Counted from the stretch's first letter, positions 48,891 to 57,698 are shown. The stretch is DNA of 64,000 nt from JAVDCA01 sp963819385 (GCA_963819385.1 CAWFVV010000003.1:806001-870000), one strand, 5' to 3'. Numbers and translations: made by a program. Notes: generated by a model not told the origin, from the sequence alone.

Positions 48891-49715
48891 CACGGGCTCC
48901 GCGCTGATTTTCGGACAGCGCGACCGCGACGAAGCCGGCGCCGGCGATGAACAGCGGCACCGACAGCAGCATGCCCATGGTGGTGCCGTGCCACAGGAAG
49001 CCGAGCTGCACGTCGGGCTCGCGAAACAGCTCGCAGAACGAGCGCATCACGGCGTAGCAGATCGCGAACACGCCGATGATGAGCCCGGGCCGCTTCAGTG
49101 CGCCGCGCCGGATCAGCAGCGCGAGGATCGCGAACAGCACGAGGCCTTCGAGCGTCGCTTCGTAGAGCTCGCTCGGATGGCGCGGGAGCTGCGCGGGATC
49201 ACGGGAAAGATGAACGCCCACGGCACGTCGGTCGGACGGCCCCATAGCTCGCCGTTCACGAAATTGGCGACGCGGCCGAGAAAGAGCCCGATCGGGGCGG
49301 CCGCGCAGGTCATGTCGCCGAGCGAGAGAATCGGGATGTGGCGCACGCGCGCGAACAGTGCGACCGCCACGACGCAGCCAATGAAGCCGCCGTGGAACGA
49401 CATGCCGCCGTTCCACACCTTGAGCATCTCGAGCGGGTGCTTGAGGTAGTCGAACAAGTTGTAGAACAGCACGTAGCCGAGGCGCCCGCCCAGGATGATG
49501 CCGAGCGTGACCCAGAGCACGAAGTCGTCGAAGTCGGTGACGGTGAGCGGCGCCGGGCCGCCCCAGCGTCTCTCGTTGGTGATGATCCGGCGGGCGTAGA
49601 ACCAGCCGAGCAGGATGCCGCAGATGTAGGCGAGCGCGTACCAGCGGATCGCGAATGGACCGAGCCGCACCAGGACGGGATCGAACGGCGGAAACGGCAG
49701 AACCGAAAGCGGCAT
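48890..49715 (-). CDS. lgt: Prolipoprotein diacylglyceryl transferase, frameshifted
   Basis: Lgt transfers diacylglycerol to the lipobox Cys of prolipoproteins in the inner membrane. The first frame (start 49715) has FAIRWYALAYICGILLGWFY, GGRLGYVLFYNL, WNGGMSFHGGFIG and the Lgt signature GLFLGRVANFVNGELWGRPT, up to VPWAFIFP. The continuation, LPRHPSELYEATLEGLVLFA and LIIGVFAICYAVMRSFCELF, is in another frame; adding one G near 49202 restores FPGDPAQLPRHP. Past ALSENQR no stop appears in that frame before the next gene, so the C-terminus and end (given as the TGA overlapping the next ATG) are uncertain and a second indel may exist. Lgt is normally essential. Confidence 0.88.
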
Positions 49716-49868
49716 GGAATCAAAGCCTGCGTGAAGCAGCCGGTGCGGTGATGCGGTAAGGCGTGGATGGCGTCAAGGGTTGCGGCCGGGCCGCAGGATC
49801 GCCATTCTCTGGGGCGCGAGCGTGACGATGCGGCGAAGCGGCGTTTGGCAAGAACAGCGGAGGAAGAA

Positions 49869-50195
49869 ATGACGCAGACCTCGAACCGGCTGTTCGACGA
49901 ATTTGCCCGACTGATGAACGACGCGGCGGGTGTCGCCTCCGGCGTGCGGCGCGAGTTCGACACGTTGGTCCGCAACCAGGCCGATCGGGTTCTGCGCGAC
50001 CTCGACCTGGTGCGGCGGGAGGAATTCGAGGCCGTCAAGGAGATGGCCCGGCTGGCGCGCGAGGAAAACGAGGCCTTGCAGGCGCGCATCGCGGCCCTCG
50101 AGGCCAAGCTTGGCGCCAATGCCTGGCCGCCCGTGACATTGCCGGGCAGCCCGGAGCAGCCCGCGACTGGCCGCGGTCAGCCGCCCAGAATGTAG
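49869..50195 (+). CDS. ubiK: Ubiquinone biosynthesis accessory factor UbiK
   Basis: A 108-residue BMFP (YqiC) protein that assists the late steps of ubiquinone synthesis and can promote membrane contact. GAGGAAG precedes the start at 49869. The chain reads MTQTSNRLFDEFARLMNDAA, GVASGVRREFDTLVRNQADR, VLRDLDLVRREEFEAVKEMA, then a coiled coil AREENEALQARIAALEAKLG. This C-terminal coiled coil drives trimerisation in known members. Divergent from lgt, as in related genomes. Confidence 0.92.
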   Translation: MTQTSNRLFDEFARLMNDAAGVASGVRREFDTLVRNQADRVLRDLDLVRREEFEAVKEMARLAREENEALQARIAALEAKLGANAWPPVTLPGSPEQPATGRGQPPRM

Positions 50196-50376
50196 CTATT
50201 TCAACAGGTTGGCCTGCTGATGCTGGCACGCCGCCGGTGCGCGGGGCGTGCGCGGCTTTCTTGTCACGGCGCGGTTCGCCCGCTATAAGCGCGCCGTCCG
50301 CGGCCCCGACACCCCTGGAGGCACGCCGCGGGCACTCAGCAATCAGAACTGACCGTCAAACTCGAAGGATTTCACT

Positions 50377-51123
50377 ATGCCGACCGTCAATGAATTGAAG
50401 GCGACGGCGCGTCCGCGGGCCGGCAAGGGGGCCGCCCGGGCCGTGCGTCGTGAAGGCCGCGTGCCGGGCGTGATCTACGGCGACAACCAGGCCCCCATCG
50501 CGATCTCGCTCGATTTCGAGGAGCTCAAGCACCGCATCCATGCGGGCCGCTTCCTCGTCAGCATCTGCAACATCGAGATCGACGGCAAGAAGCACCGCAC
50601 CATTCCGCGCGACTTCCAGGTCGACCCGGTGCGCGACGATCCGATCCATGTCGACTTTCTCCGCCTCGGCGAGGGTGCGACGATCCGCGTGCGCATCCCG
50701 GTGCACGTGATGAACGTCGACCAGTCGCCCGGCGTGAAGCGCGGCGGCGCCGTCAACATCGTCACCCACCATGTCGAGGTCATCTGCCCGGCGGACAGCA
50801 TTCCGGAGTCGATCGACGTCGACATCACGGGCCTCGAGATCAGCCACTCGAAGCACCTGAGCGACGTGAAGCTGCCCGCGAACGTGCGCCCGATCATGCA
50901 TGGCGACGCGACCCTCATCACCATCGTGCCGCCGTCCGGCTACGCCGAAGAAATGAAGGCGGCGGCGGAAGCGGCAGCGGCGGCGGTAGCGGCCGCGGCG
51001 GCTGCGGCCGCAGCGGGTCCGGCGGGAGCGCCGGGCGCGCCTGGTGCGGCACCGGGGGCAGCCCCGGGCGCGGCGCCTGCGGGCGGTGCCGCGGCGCCGG
51101 CCGGCGGAGCGGAGAAGAAGTAA
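50377..51123 (+). CDS. rplY: 50S ribosomal protein L25, CTC form
   Basis: A 248-residue general-stress (CTC) type L25 that binds 5S rRNA. The L25 domain (1-95) has LKATARPRAGKGAARAVRRE, GRVPGVIYGDNQ and RTIPRDFQVDPVRDDPIHVD. The TL5-like C-terminal beta domain (about 96-185) has IRVRIPVHVMNVDQSPGVKR. The last 60 residues are a low-complexity tail of Ala, then Gly/Ala/Pro repeats (GAPGAPGAAPGAAPGAAPAG) ending GGAEKK, longer than in most relatives. The gene lies 22 nt upstream of pth. Confidence 0.95.
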   Translation: MPTVNELKATARPRAGKGAARAVRREGRVPGVIYGDNQAPIAISLDFEELKHRIHAGRFLVSICNIEIDGKKHRTIPRDFQVDPVRDDPIHVDFLRLGEGATIRVRIPVHVMNVDQSPGVKRGGAVNIVTHHVEVICPADSIPESIDVDITGLEISHSKHLSDVKLPANVRPIMHGDATLITIVPPSGYAEEMKAAAEAAAAAVAAAAAAAAAGPAGAPGAPGAAPGAAPGAAPAGGAAAPAGGAEKK

Positions 51124-51144
51124 GCCGGCAGGGAGGCCATCGCG

Positions 51145-51753
51145 ATGCGCCTCCTGGTCGGGCTCGGCAATCCGGGCACCGAGCACGTCGGCAACCGGCA
51201 CAATGTCGGCTTTATGGTGCTCCAGGAAATCGCCCGCCGCCACGGCTTTCCGCCGTGGCGGCGGCGCTTCCAGGGCGTCGTGACCGAAGGCTCGCTCGGC
51301 GCCGAGCGGGTGCTGCTGCTGCTGCCCGGCACCTACATGAACAAGTCCGGCCGCGCGGTCGGCGAGGCGGCGCATTTCTACAAGCTTGCGCTCGACGACA
51401 TCGTGGTGGTGCATGACGAGGTCGACCTGCCGCCCGGCAAGGTGCGGGTGAAGGCCGGCGGTGGCATCGCGGGGCACAACGGGCTGCGCTCGATCACGGC
51501 GCATGTCGGCAACGACTATCGCCGCGTGCGCATCGGCATCGGTCATCCGGGCGTGAAGGAGATGGTGCACGGTCACGTGCTCGGCGATTTCGCCAAGGCC
51601 GAGCGCGAATGGGTCGATGCGCTCGCCGACGTGATCGCCGACAACGCCGCGCTGCTCGCCAAGGGCGAGGACGCGACGTTCCAGAACAAGGTGCACCTCG
51701 CCATGCAGGCGAAGGGATTTTCCGAGCCCAAGGGCGGGCCGCAGGACGATTAG
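51145..51753 (+). CDS. pth: Peptidyl-tRNA hydrolase
   Basis: A 202-residue cytoplasmic enzyme that recycles tRNA from drop-off peptidyl-tRNA. LLVGLGNPGTEHVGNRHNVG carries the catalytic His; LLLPGTYMNKSGRAVGE and VVVHDEVDLPPGKVRVKAGG (catalytic Asp) follow, with GIAGHNGLRSI. The C-terminal 15 residues are a short extension. The L25-pth-ychF order is conserved and these three are probably one transcript. Confidence 0.97.
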   Translation: MRLLVGLGNPGTEHVGNRHNVGFMVLQEIARRHGFPPWRRRFQGVVTEGSLGAERVLLLLPGTYMNKSGRAVGEAAHFYKLALDDIVVVHDEVDLPPGKVRVKAGGGIAGHNGLRSITAHVGNDYRRVRIGIGHPGVKEMVHGHVLGDFAKAEREWVDALADVIADNAALLAKGEDATFQNKVHLAMQAKGFSEPKGGPQDD

Positions 51754-51772
51754 ACGGATTCACCGCATATCC

Positions 51773-51798
51773 CGGCGAAGTGGACGCCGGTTCGCCGA
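51773..51798. repeat. Copy 2 of the CGGCGAAGTGGACGCCGGTT repeat
   Basis: 26 bases identical to 16061-16086, followed by a GCAAATCAAA tail; it lies between pth and ychF and contributes the leader just before the ychF start. Confidence 0.7.
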
Positions 51799-51828
51799 CC
51801 AGGATGTGCGCAAATCAAAGAGACCAAC

Positions 51829-52926
51829 ATGGGCTTCAAGTGCGGCATCGTCGGACTGCCGAATGTCGGCAAGTCGACGCTCTTCAATGCGCTGACCGCG
51901 ACCGCGGCCGCGCAGGCGGCGAACTATCCATTCTGCACCATCGAGCCGAACGTCGGCGAGGTGGCGGTGCCGGACACGCGCCTCGATGCGCTCGCGAAGC
52001 TCGCCAAGTCCGCCCAGATCATTCCGACGCGGCTGACCTTCGTCGACATCGCGGGCCTCGTGCGCGGCGCCTCGAAAGGCGAGGGGCTCGGCAACCAGTT
52101 CCTCGCCAATATCCGCGAGGTCGACGCGGTCGCGCATGTGGTGCGCTGCTTCGAGGATGACGACGTCACCCATGTCGAGGGCAAGATCGATCCGATTGCC
52201 GACATCGAGACGGTCGAGACCGAGCTGATGCTCGCCGATCTCGACAGCCTCGAAAAGCGCGTCGACGCGCTGGAGAAGAAGGCGAAGGGCGGTGACAAGG
52301 AATCGAAGGAGACGCTCGACCTCGTCAGCCGATGCCTCGCGCTGCTGCGCGACGGCAAGCCGGCGCGGTTGGTCGAGCGCAAGCCCGAGGAGGCGCGCAC
52401 CTTCGCGATGCTCGGGCTGCTCACGTCGAAGCCGGTGCTCTACGTCTGCAACGTCGAGGAGGCGTCCGCCGCCGGCGGCAATGCGCAGTCGCGCCGGGTC
52501 GAGGAGCGCGCCGCGCAGGAAGGTGCGGCCGCGGTCGTGATCTCGGCCAAGATCGAATCCGAGATCGCGGTGCTGCCCGCCGAGGAACGCGCCGACTATC
52601 TCGCGGCCGTCGGCTTGAGCGAAGCGGGCCTCGATCGCCTGATCCGCGCCGGCTACGGGCTGCTCCACCTCGTCACCTTCTTCACGGCCGGCCCGAAGGA
52701 GGCGCGCGCCTGGACGGTGACGCGCGGCGCGCGCGCGCCGCAGGCCGCGGGCGTGATCCACACCGATTTCGAGCGCGGCTTCATCCGCGCCGAGACCATC
52801 GGCTACGACGATTACGTCGCGTGCGGCGGCGAAGCGGGCGCGCGCGATGCCGGCAAGCTGCGGCTCGAAGGCAAGGACTACCCCGTCGCCGACGGCGACG
52901 TGATGCATTTCAGGTTTGCGACGTAG
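51829..52926 (+). CDS. ychF: Redox-regulated ATPase YchF
   Basis: A 365-residue Obg-family P-loop protein that prefers ATP and binds ribosomes. G1 is GIVGLPNVGKSTLFNALT, with FCTIEPNVGEVAVPD, G3 LTFVDIAGLVRGASKGEGL and G4-like VLYVCNVEE (Asn-x-x-Glu form, giving ATP specificity). A coiled-coil insert (LDSLEKRVDALEKKAKGGDK) lies at about 140-170. The C-terminal TGS domain reads HTDFERGFIRAETIGYDDYV. Full length. Confidence 0.97.
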   Translation: MGFKCGIVGLPNVGKSTLFNALTATAAAQAANYPFCTIEPNVGEVAVPDTRLDALAKLAKSAQIIPTRLTFVDIAGLVRGASKGEGLGNQFLANIREVDAVAHVVRCFEDDDVTHVEGKIDPIADIETVETELMLADLDSLEKRVDALEKKAKGGDKESKETLDLVSRCLALLRDGKPARLVERKPEEARTFAMLGLLTSKPVLYVCNVEEASAAGGNAQSRRVEERAAQEGAAAVVISAKIESEIAVLPAEERADYLAAVGLSEAGLDRLIRAGYGLLHLVTFFTAGPKEARAWTVTRGARAPQAAGVIHTDFERGFIRAETIGYDDYVACGGEAGARDAGKLRLEGKDYPVADGDVMHFRFAT

Positions 52927-52930
52927 CGAC

Positions 52931-53081
52931 GTAGGTGGGCAAAGGCGGTCCGAGGGTCTCTTGTCTGCCGAGACGCCTGCTCCGCCGTGCCCACACGGGG
53001 CTGCGCCGCTGCGCGCGTGGGCACGGCGGATCAGATGACGTGCCTCATGCAAGAGATCGTGGCCGCCTTTGCCCACCCTAC
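52931..53081. repeat. GTAGGTGGGCAAAGGCGG...TTTGCCCACCCTAC inverted repeat
   Basis: A longer relative of the 37338-37419 element, with an inner GCCGTGCCCAC / GTGGGCACGGC pair. Noncoding, between ychF and the DUF4282 gene. Confidence 0.75.
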
Positions 53082-53099
53082 GGGGTACGGACACCCTTA

Positions 53100-53390
53100 C
53101 TACGGCTCGCCTTGTCGCCGGATCTCGCCGAGATGCTCGTTGATGCGGAAGACGATGAGCACGAACTCCGCCGCGATGCGCGCCATGAAGATGCCGATCA
53201 CCATCATCAGCAGCGCGCCGATCATGGCGAGGATGCCGTCGACCAGGCTCGCGGTCATCTCGAACAGGCCGGCGACGAGGCCGCGCAGGCCGGTCAGCAC
53301 CACGACGGCGAGCGCGAGCCAGTAGAAGATCTTGATGACCGACGGCGTAATGAAGCGTTCCCACTGGAACAGGTCGCGAATGTCGAACAT
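53100..53390 (-). CDS. DUF4282 membrane protein
   Basis: A 96-residue protein with the DUF4282 layout. A short soluble start, MFDIRDLFQWERFITPSVIK, leads into two hydrophobic helices (IFYWLALAVVVLTGLRGLVA and ILAMIGALLMMVIGIFMARI), then EFVLIVFRINEHLGEIRRQG. The family is a small integral inner-membrane protein of unknown function. The start at 53390 follows GGAGGC. It stands alone. Confidence 0.85.
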   Translation of the reverse strand: MFDIRDLFQWERFITPSVIKIFYWLALAVVVLTGLRGLVAGLFEMTASLVDGILAMIGALLMMVIGIFMARIAAEFVLIVFRINEHLGEIRRQGEP

Positions 53391-53571
53391 GCCGCCTCCC
53401 TCTCGACCCCGTTGTCGGCCGAGTTGTACGTAAATCGGGGTAACCAATTGGTTTACGAGAGGACGCAGGTGCGCGGCGAAATGATGTCCGCATTGTGCCC
53501 CATCTCACGATACCATTGACGACGGCGGTTGGCGCTGGCTACGCCTGCGACAGGGAACCCGCGAGACAGCC

Positions 53572-54030
53572 GTGCCGAAATATTACTGGGAAGACTTCGC
53601 TCCCGGCCACGTGGCCGAGTACGGGGCCTACGAGGTGACCGCCGAGGAGATCAAGGCGTTCGCGGCCGAGTTTGACCCGCAGCCCATGCATCTCGACGAG
53701 GAGGCGGCGCGCGCCAGCATCGTGGGCGGCCTGTGCGCGTCGGGCTGGCACAGCTGCGCGATCATGATGCGCATCTTGGCGGACGGCTTCGTGCTCGATT
53801 CCGCCTCGATGGGCGCGACCGGCTGCCCCGAGATCAAGTGGATCGCGCCGGTGCGGCCGGGCGACCGGCTGCGCGTCCGCGTCAAGGTGCTCGAGACCCG
53901 CGTCTCCAAGAGCCGGCCCGAGATGGGCTTCGTCGATGCGCGCTTCGACATGCTCAACGCCGCCGATCTGCCCGTGATGACGGTGACGACGCACATGATG
54001 CTCGAGCGGCGCGCGGGGGCGGGCGCATGA
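53572..54030 (+). CDS. MaoC-family dehydratase, first of a pair
   Basis: A 152-residue hotdog-fold protein with a GTG start at 53572. The hydratase-like motif sits in AAEFDPQPMHLDEEAARASI, with GLCASGWHSCAIMMRILADG after it, then IKWIAPVRPGDRLRVRVKVL. MaoC-like R-hydratases add water to trans-2-enoyl-CoA or act on C4-C5 mesaconyl-type CoA esters. It overlaps the next MaoC gene by four bases (ATGA). The two probably form a heterodimer or pseudo-dimer; the substrate is unknown. Confidence 0.9.
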   Translation: MPKYYWEDFAPGHVAEYGAYEVTAEEIKAFAAEFDPQPMHLDEEAARASIVGGLCASGWHSCAIMMRILADGFVLDSASMGATGCPEIKWIAPVRPGDRLRVRVKVLETRVSKSRPEMGFVDARFDMLNAADLPVMTVTTHMMLERRAGAGA

Positions 54031-54506
54031 GGTACTTCGAGGACATGCGCGTCGGCGAGCGCACCGAGCTCGGCAGCCACACCTTCACGGCGGACGAGAT
54101 CAAGGCGTTCGCGCGGCGCTACGACCCGCAGCGCTTCCATGTCGACGAGGACGCGGCGGCGCGCTCGCATTTCGGCCGGCTGTGCGCGTCGGGCTGGCAT
54201 ACGACCGCGGTCTACATGCGCCATTTCGTCGACTTCGAGCGGCGCGAGGCCGAACGCATGCGCGCCGCTGGCGAGACGCCCGCCAAGGCCGGGCCGTCGC
54301 CCGGGATCCGCGAGTTGTGCTGGCTCAAGCCGGTCTATGCGGGCGATACGATCAGCTTCGCGCGCGAGGTGAAGGAACTGCGCGACGCGACCGGCCGTCC
54401 CGGCTGGGGCCTGATGGTCGCGCTCAACACGGGCACCAACCAGAACGGCGATCTGGTGGTCTCCTTCCTCGGCGCCAAGTTCGCCGAGAAGCGGACAAAG
54501 GCGTAG
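54027..54506 (+). CDS. MaoC-family dehydratase, second of a pair
   Basis: A 159-residue relative of its upstream partner. FARRYDPQRFHVDEDAAARS carries the hotdog hydratase motif, followed by FGRLCASGWHTTAVYMRHFV and a longer insert with ERREAERMRAAGETPAKAGP, then IRELCWLKPVYAGDTISFAR. The start overlaps the upstream stop (ATGA), indicating translational coupling and a joint function. Pairs like this are frequent in rhizobia. Confidence 0.9.
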   Translation: MRYFEDMRVGERTELGSHTFTADEIKAFARRYDPQRFHVDEDAAARSHFGRLCASGWHTTAVYMRHFVDFERREAERMRAAGETPAKAGPSPGIRELCWLKPVYAGDTISFAREVKELRDATGRPGWGLMVALNTGTNQNGDLVVSFLGAKFAEKRTKA

Positions 54507-54510
54507 CCAC

Positions 54511-54581
54511 GTAGCCCGGATGGAGCGCAGCGAAATCCGGGAGCGCGCTGTCCCGCATATCGCTGCGCTCATCCGGGCTAC
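54511..54581. repeat. GTAGCCCGGATGGAGCG...CGCTCATCCGGGCTAC inverted repeat
   Basis: Arms GTAGCCCGGAT / ATCCGGGCTAC with internal GAGCGCAGCGA / TCGCTGCGCTC. Starts five nt after the second MaoC gene; a relative is at 57696-57763. Confidence 0.75.
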
Positions 54582-54708
54582 GGGATGCGGGCTACGACGT
54601 AGCCTCTTGCTCGCAAAAAAATGCTGGCCGAGGATTGCGGGCGGTGGCGGACCTCCCCAGATACGCCTTGCAGCACTGAACCGGGGCGCAAGTGATGGAT
54701 TGCACGTC

Positions 54709-55164
54709 ATGGATTTGTTGAGGCTCGTGGCGCTCGACACCGAGGACATCGCGGTCGTCTCGGCGCATGTCCAGGACTTGGTCGTCAAGATCGGCGAGAT
54801 CATGTGGCGGCCGGCCGAGAAGCGCGCGATCATCGTGCTCAACCGGTTCGACTGGGAGAGCGCGCAGAGCCCCGAGCCGCCCTATCGCCGCCGGCATGCC
54901 GCACTGCGGTTCGAGCGCGTCAATGCGGTTCGCCAACGCAACATCGCCTGTGGCCAGAAGGACGCGGTGCTCAACCTGCTCGCGGTCGAGTTCACCGAGA
55001 CCGATGCGCCCGCCGGCACCGTGACGCTGACGTTCTCGGGCGGCGCCGCACTGCGCCTCGAGGTCGAATGCCTGGAGGCGGAGCTCGCCGACCTCGGCCC
55101 GGTCTGGGCCACCGCCGCTTGCCCGGCCCACGCCGACCGGCCGGGGGCGGTGAGGACGGCTTAA
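54709..55164 (+). CDS. DUF2948 protein
   Basis: A 151-residue cytoplasmic protein, almost always upstream of hisD in rhizobia. Typical segments: LRLVALDTEDIAVVSAHVQD, ITWR-like IGEIMWRPAEKRAIIVLNRF, RRHAALRFERVNAVRQRNIA, LNLLAVEFTETDAPAGTVTL and LRLEVECLEAELADLGPVWA. Function unknown. The start at 54709 is the first residue of the family match. A repeat separates it from hisD by about 270 nt. Confidence 0.9.
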   Translation: MDLLRLVALDTEDIAVVSAHVQDLVVKIGEIMWRPAEKRAIIVLNRFDWESAQSPEPPYRRRHAALRFERVNAVRQRNIACGQKDAVLNLLAVEFTETDAPAGTVTLTFSGGAALRLEVECLEAELADLGPVWATAACPAHADRPGAVRTA

Positions 55165-55184
55165 CTCGAATCTCAACGGTTTCG

Positions 55185-55309
55185 CCGTCACCCTGAGGTG
55201 CCCGCGCGTGGCGCGGGCCTCGAAGGGCCTGTGCGGTGCGGCTTGCTCGCTGCGCCACCTCGGCCGATCATCCTTCGAGGCTCGCTTCGCTCGCGCCTCA
55301 GGATGACGG
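55185..55309. repeat. CCGTCACCCTGAGG...CCTCAGGATGACGG repeat, copy 2
   Basis: A shorter relative of the 42161-42338 element, with CTCGAAGGGCC and ATCATCCTTCGAGGCTCGC inside; noncoding, between DUF2948 and hisD. Confidence 0.8.
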
Positions 55310-55435
55310 GTTTGGCTTAGTGCCGGGTGACGAAGCGAATTGAGTGCCGCGAACCCGCTGCACGGTTGACAGTCAACGCCAGGGTTGACGCGCCCGCGGC
55401 GGCGGGCCATTGAGCGCTCGTCACAGGGCTCCGCC

Positions 55436-56731
55436 ATGCCGCTTCGCCTCGATACGCGCGACGCCGATTTTGCCGAGCGTTTTGCCGCGTTTCTCGCCAC
55501 CAAGCGCGAGGCGTCGCAGGACGTCGAGCAGGCCGTGCGGGCGATCATCGCCGACGTGGTCGCGCGCGGCGACGAGGCGCTGATCGAGCTCAGCCGCCGG
55601 TTCGACCGGATCGATCTCGCGAGCGTCGGCCTGCGCGTGACGCCCGACGAGATCGCGGCCGCCGCGGCCGCGTGCGACCCGGTTGCGCTCGATGCGCTCA
55701 AGCTCGCGCGCGAGCGCATCGAGGCCTATCACCGCCGCCAGCTGCCGCGTGACGAGCGCTTCACCGATGCGTTGGGCGTCGAGCTCGGCTATCGCTGGAC
55801 CGCGATCGCGGCTGCCGGCCTCTACGTGCCGGGCGGCACTGCCGCATACCCATCTTCGGTCCTGATGAACGCCGTGCCCGCCAAGGTCGCGGGCGTCGAG
55901 CGCCTCGTCATGGTGGTGCCGGCGCCGGACGGAAAGCTCAACCCGCTGGTGCTCGCGGCGGCATCGCTCGCGGGCGTCGACGAGGTCTACCGCGTCGGCG
56001 GCGCCCAGGCGGTCGCGGCGCTCGCCTACGGCACCGCGACGATCGCGCCGGTCGATAAGATCGTCGGCCCCGGCAACGCCTATGTGGCGGCGGCCAAGCG
56101 CCTCGTCTTCGGCAAGGTCGGCATCGATATGATCGCGGGGCCGTCCGAGGTGCTGATCGTCGCCGACCGCGACGCCAACGCGGACTGGATCGCGGCCGAC
56201 CTGCTGGCGCAGGCCGAGCACGACACGGCGGCGCAGTCGATCCTCATCACCGACGACACGATGCTGGCGCGCGAGGTCGAGATCGCCGTGATGGGGCAGC
56301 TCGCGACCTTGCCGCGCGCCGACGTCGCTTCCGCCTCGTGGCGCGATTACGGCGCCACCATCCTGGTCGAGTCGCTCGACGACGCCGTCGTGCTGGTCGA
56401 TGCGGTCGCGCCCGAGCATCTCGAGATCGTCGCGCGCGATGCCGAGCGCCTGGCGGCGCGCATCCGCAACACCGGCGCGATCTTCCTTGGGCCCCACACG
56501 CCGGAGGCGATCGGCGACTACGTCGCGGGGTCGAACCACGTGCTGCCGACCGCGCGCTCGGCGCGCTTCTCGTCCGGCCTCGGCGTGCTCGACTTCATGA
56601 AGCGCACCTCCATGCTCAAGTGCGGGCCCGCCCAGCTCGCCGCGCTCGGGCCCGCCGCGATCGCGCTCGGCGAGGCCGAGGGGCTGAGCGCCCACGCGCG
56701 CTCGGTCGCGATCCGGCTCAACCGAAGATGA
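55436..56731 (+). CDS. hisD: Histidinol dehydrogenase
   Basis: A 431-residue zinc- and NAD-dependent enzyme for the last two steps of histidine synthesis. Conserved parts: AGLYVPGGTAAYPSSVLMNA, VYRVGGAQAVAALAYGT, KIVGPGNAYVAAAKRLVFGK, GIDMIAGPSEVLIVAD, DLLAQAEHDTAAQSILIT, VAPEHLEI (zinc/catalytic His) and AGSNHVLPTARSARFSSGLG. Full length. The start at 55436 matches the family N-terminus. It overlaps UPF0262 by four bases. Confidence 0.97.
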   Translation: MPLRLDTRDADFAERFAAFLATKREASQDVEQAVRAIIADVVARGDEALIELSRRFDRIDLASVGLRVTPDEIAAAAAACDPVALDALKLARERIEAYHRRQLPRDERFTDALGVELGYRWTAIAAAGLYVPGGTAAYPSSVLMNAVPAKVAGVERLVMVVPAPDGKLNPLVLAAASLAGVDEVYRVGGAQAVAALAYGTATIAPVDKIVGPGNAYVAAAKRLVFGKVGIDMIAGPSEVLIVADRDANADWIAADLLAQAEHDTAAQSILITDDTMLAREVEIAVMGQLATLPRADVASASWRDYGATILVESLDDAVVLVDAVAPEHLEIVARDAERLAARIRNTGAIFLGPHTPEAIGDYVAGSNHVLPTARSARFSSGLGVLDFMKRTSMLKCGPAQLAALGPAAIALGEAEGLSAHARSVAIRLNRR

Positions 56732-57222
56732 ACGCGACGCCCCCCGCGGGTGACCAGCGGCTCGTCAAGCTCACGCTCGACGAGAACTCGATCGGCCGCT
56801 CGAGCCCCGACGTCGAGCATGAGCGCGCGGTCGCGATCTACGATCTCCTGCAGGACAACTCGTTCGCGCCGATCGGCCACGAGGGCGGCCCTTACGCGCT
56901 GCATCTCGCGGTCGTCGCCAACCGGCTGGTGTTCGACGTGCGCGCCGCCGATGACAGCGCGGTCGTCACCCATCACCTGTCCCTCACGCCGCTCAAGCGG
57001 CTCGTGAAGGATTACTTCATGATCTGCGACAGCTATTACCAGGCGATCCGCGCGTCGACGCCGAGCCAGATCGAGGCGATCGACATGGGTCGCCGCGCCC
57101 TGCACAACGAAGGCTCCGAGCTGCTGATCGAGCGCCTGAAGAACAAGATCAGCATGGACCACGACACGGCGCGCCACCTGTTCACGCTCATCACCGTGCT
57201 GCACTGGAAAGGCAAAGGGTGA
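56728..57222 (+). CDS. UPF0262 family protein
   Basis: A 164-residue cytoplasmic protein of unknown function found between hisD and a low-mass phosphatase gene in rhizobia. Recognised by LVKLTLDENSIGRSSPDVEH, ERAVAIYDLLQDNSFAPIGH, HHLSLTPLKRLVKDYFMICD, SYYQAIRASTPSQIEAIDMG and the C-terminal TARHLFTLITVLHWKGKG. It overlaps hisD (ATGA) and the next gene (GTGA), so the three are coupled. Confidence 0.93.
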   Translation: MNATPPAGDQRLVKLTLDENSIGRSSPDVEHERAVAIYDLLQDNSFAPIGHEGGPYALHLAVVANRLVFDVRAADDSAVVTHHLSLTPLKRLVKDYFMICDSYYQAIRASTPSQIEAIDMGRRALHNEGSELLIERLKNKISMDHDTARHLFTLITVLHWKGKG

Positions 57223-57698
57223 GCGTCGGGGAGGCGCCCGCACCGGTCGGCGCCCAGCCGCACGCGGTGCTGTTCTCGTGCGGGCTCAACTCGGTGCGCT
57301 CGCCCATGGCGGCGGCGCTGTTCCGGCATCTGTTCGGGCACCGCGCCTATGTGGCGTCGGCGGGCGTGCGCATCGCCGAGCTCGATCCGTTCGCGGCCGC
57401 CGTGATGGACGAACTCGGCCTCGACATCTCCAAGCACCGGCCGATGACCTTCGAGGAGCTCGACGACTGGGAAGGGCTCAACTTCGACCTGATCGTCACC
57501 CTGTCGCCGGAGGCGCACCACAAGGCGCTCGACCTCACCCGCACGATCGCGGCCGACGTCGAGTATTGGCCGACGCCCGATCCGACCGACACCGAAGGCA
57601 GCCGCGAGCAGCGGCTCGACGCCTACCGGGCCGTGCGCGACATGCTGCTCGCCAGGATCAAGGAACGGTTCGGGTCGGCGCCAGTGGGGAACGAGTAG
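57219..57698 (+). CDS. Low-molecular-weight protein tyrosine phosphatase-like protein
   Basis: A 159-residue LMW-PTPase/arsenate reductase family protein with a GTG start overlapping the UPF0262 stop. The phosphate-binding loop C-x5-R-S is VLFSCGLNSVRSPMAAALF; the general-acid Asp is probably in WPTPDPTDTEGS. SAGVRIAELDPFAAAVMDEL and DISKHRPMTFEELDDW are family-like. The physiological substrate is unknown. In most relatives infA comes next; it is not seen here. Confidence 0.9.
   Translation: MSVGEAPAPVGAQPHAVLFSCGLNSVRSPMAAALFRHLFGHRAYVASAGVRIAELDPFAAAVMDELGLDISKHRPMTFEELDDWEGLNFDLIVTLSPEAHHKALDLTRTIAADVEYWPTPDPTDTEGSREQRLDAYRAVRDMLLARIKERFGSAPVGNE

Noticed and set aside
47005..49416. A single 803-codon minus-strand frame
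   Set aside because: It joins the C-terminal part of lgt, an out-of-frame pass through the methyltransferase gene, and pgeF. The three are separate genes; no fusion is proposed.
54592..55719. A 375-codon minus-strand frame across DUF2948 and the hisD start
   Set aside because: Includes an intergenic repeat and two shadow segments; not a gene.
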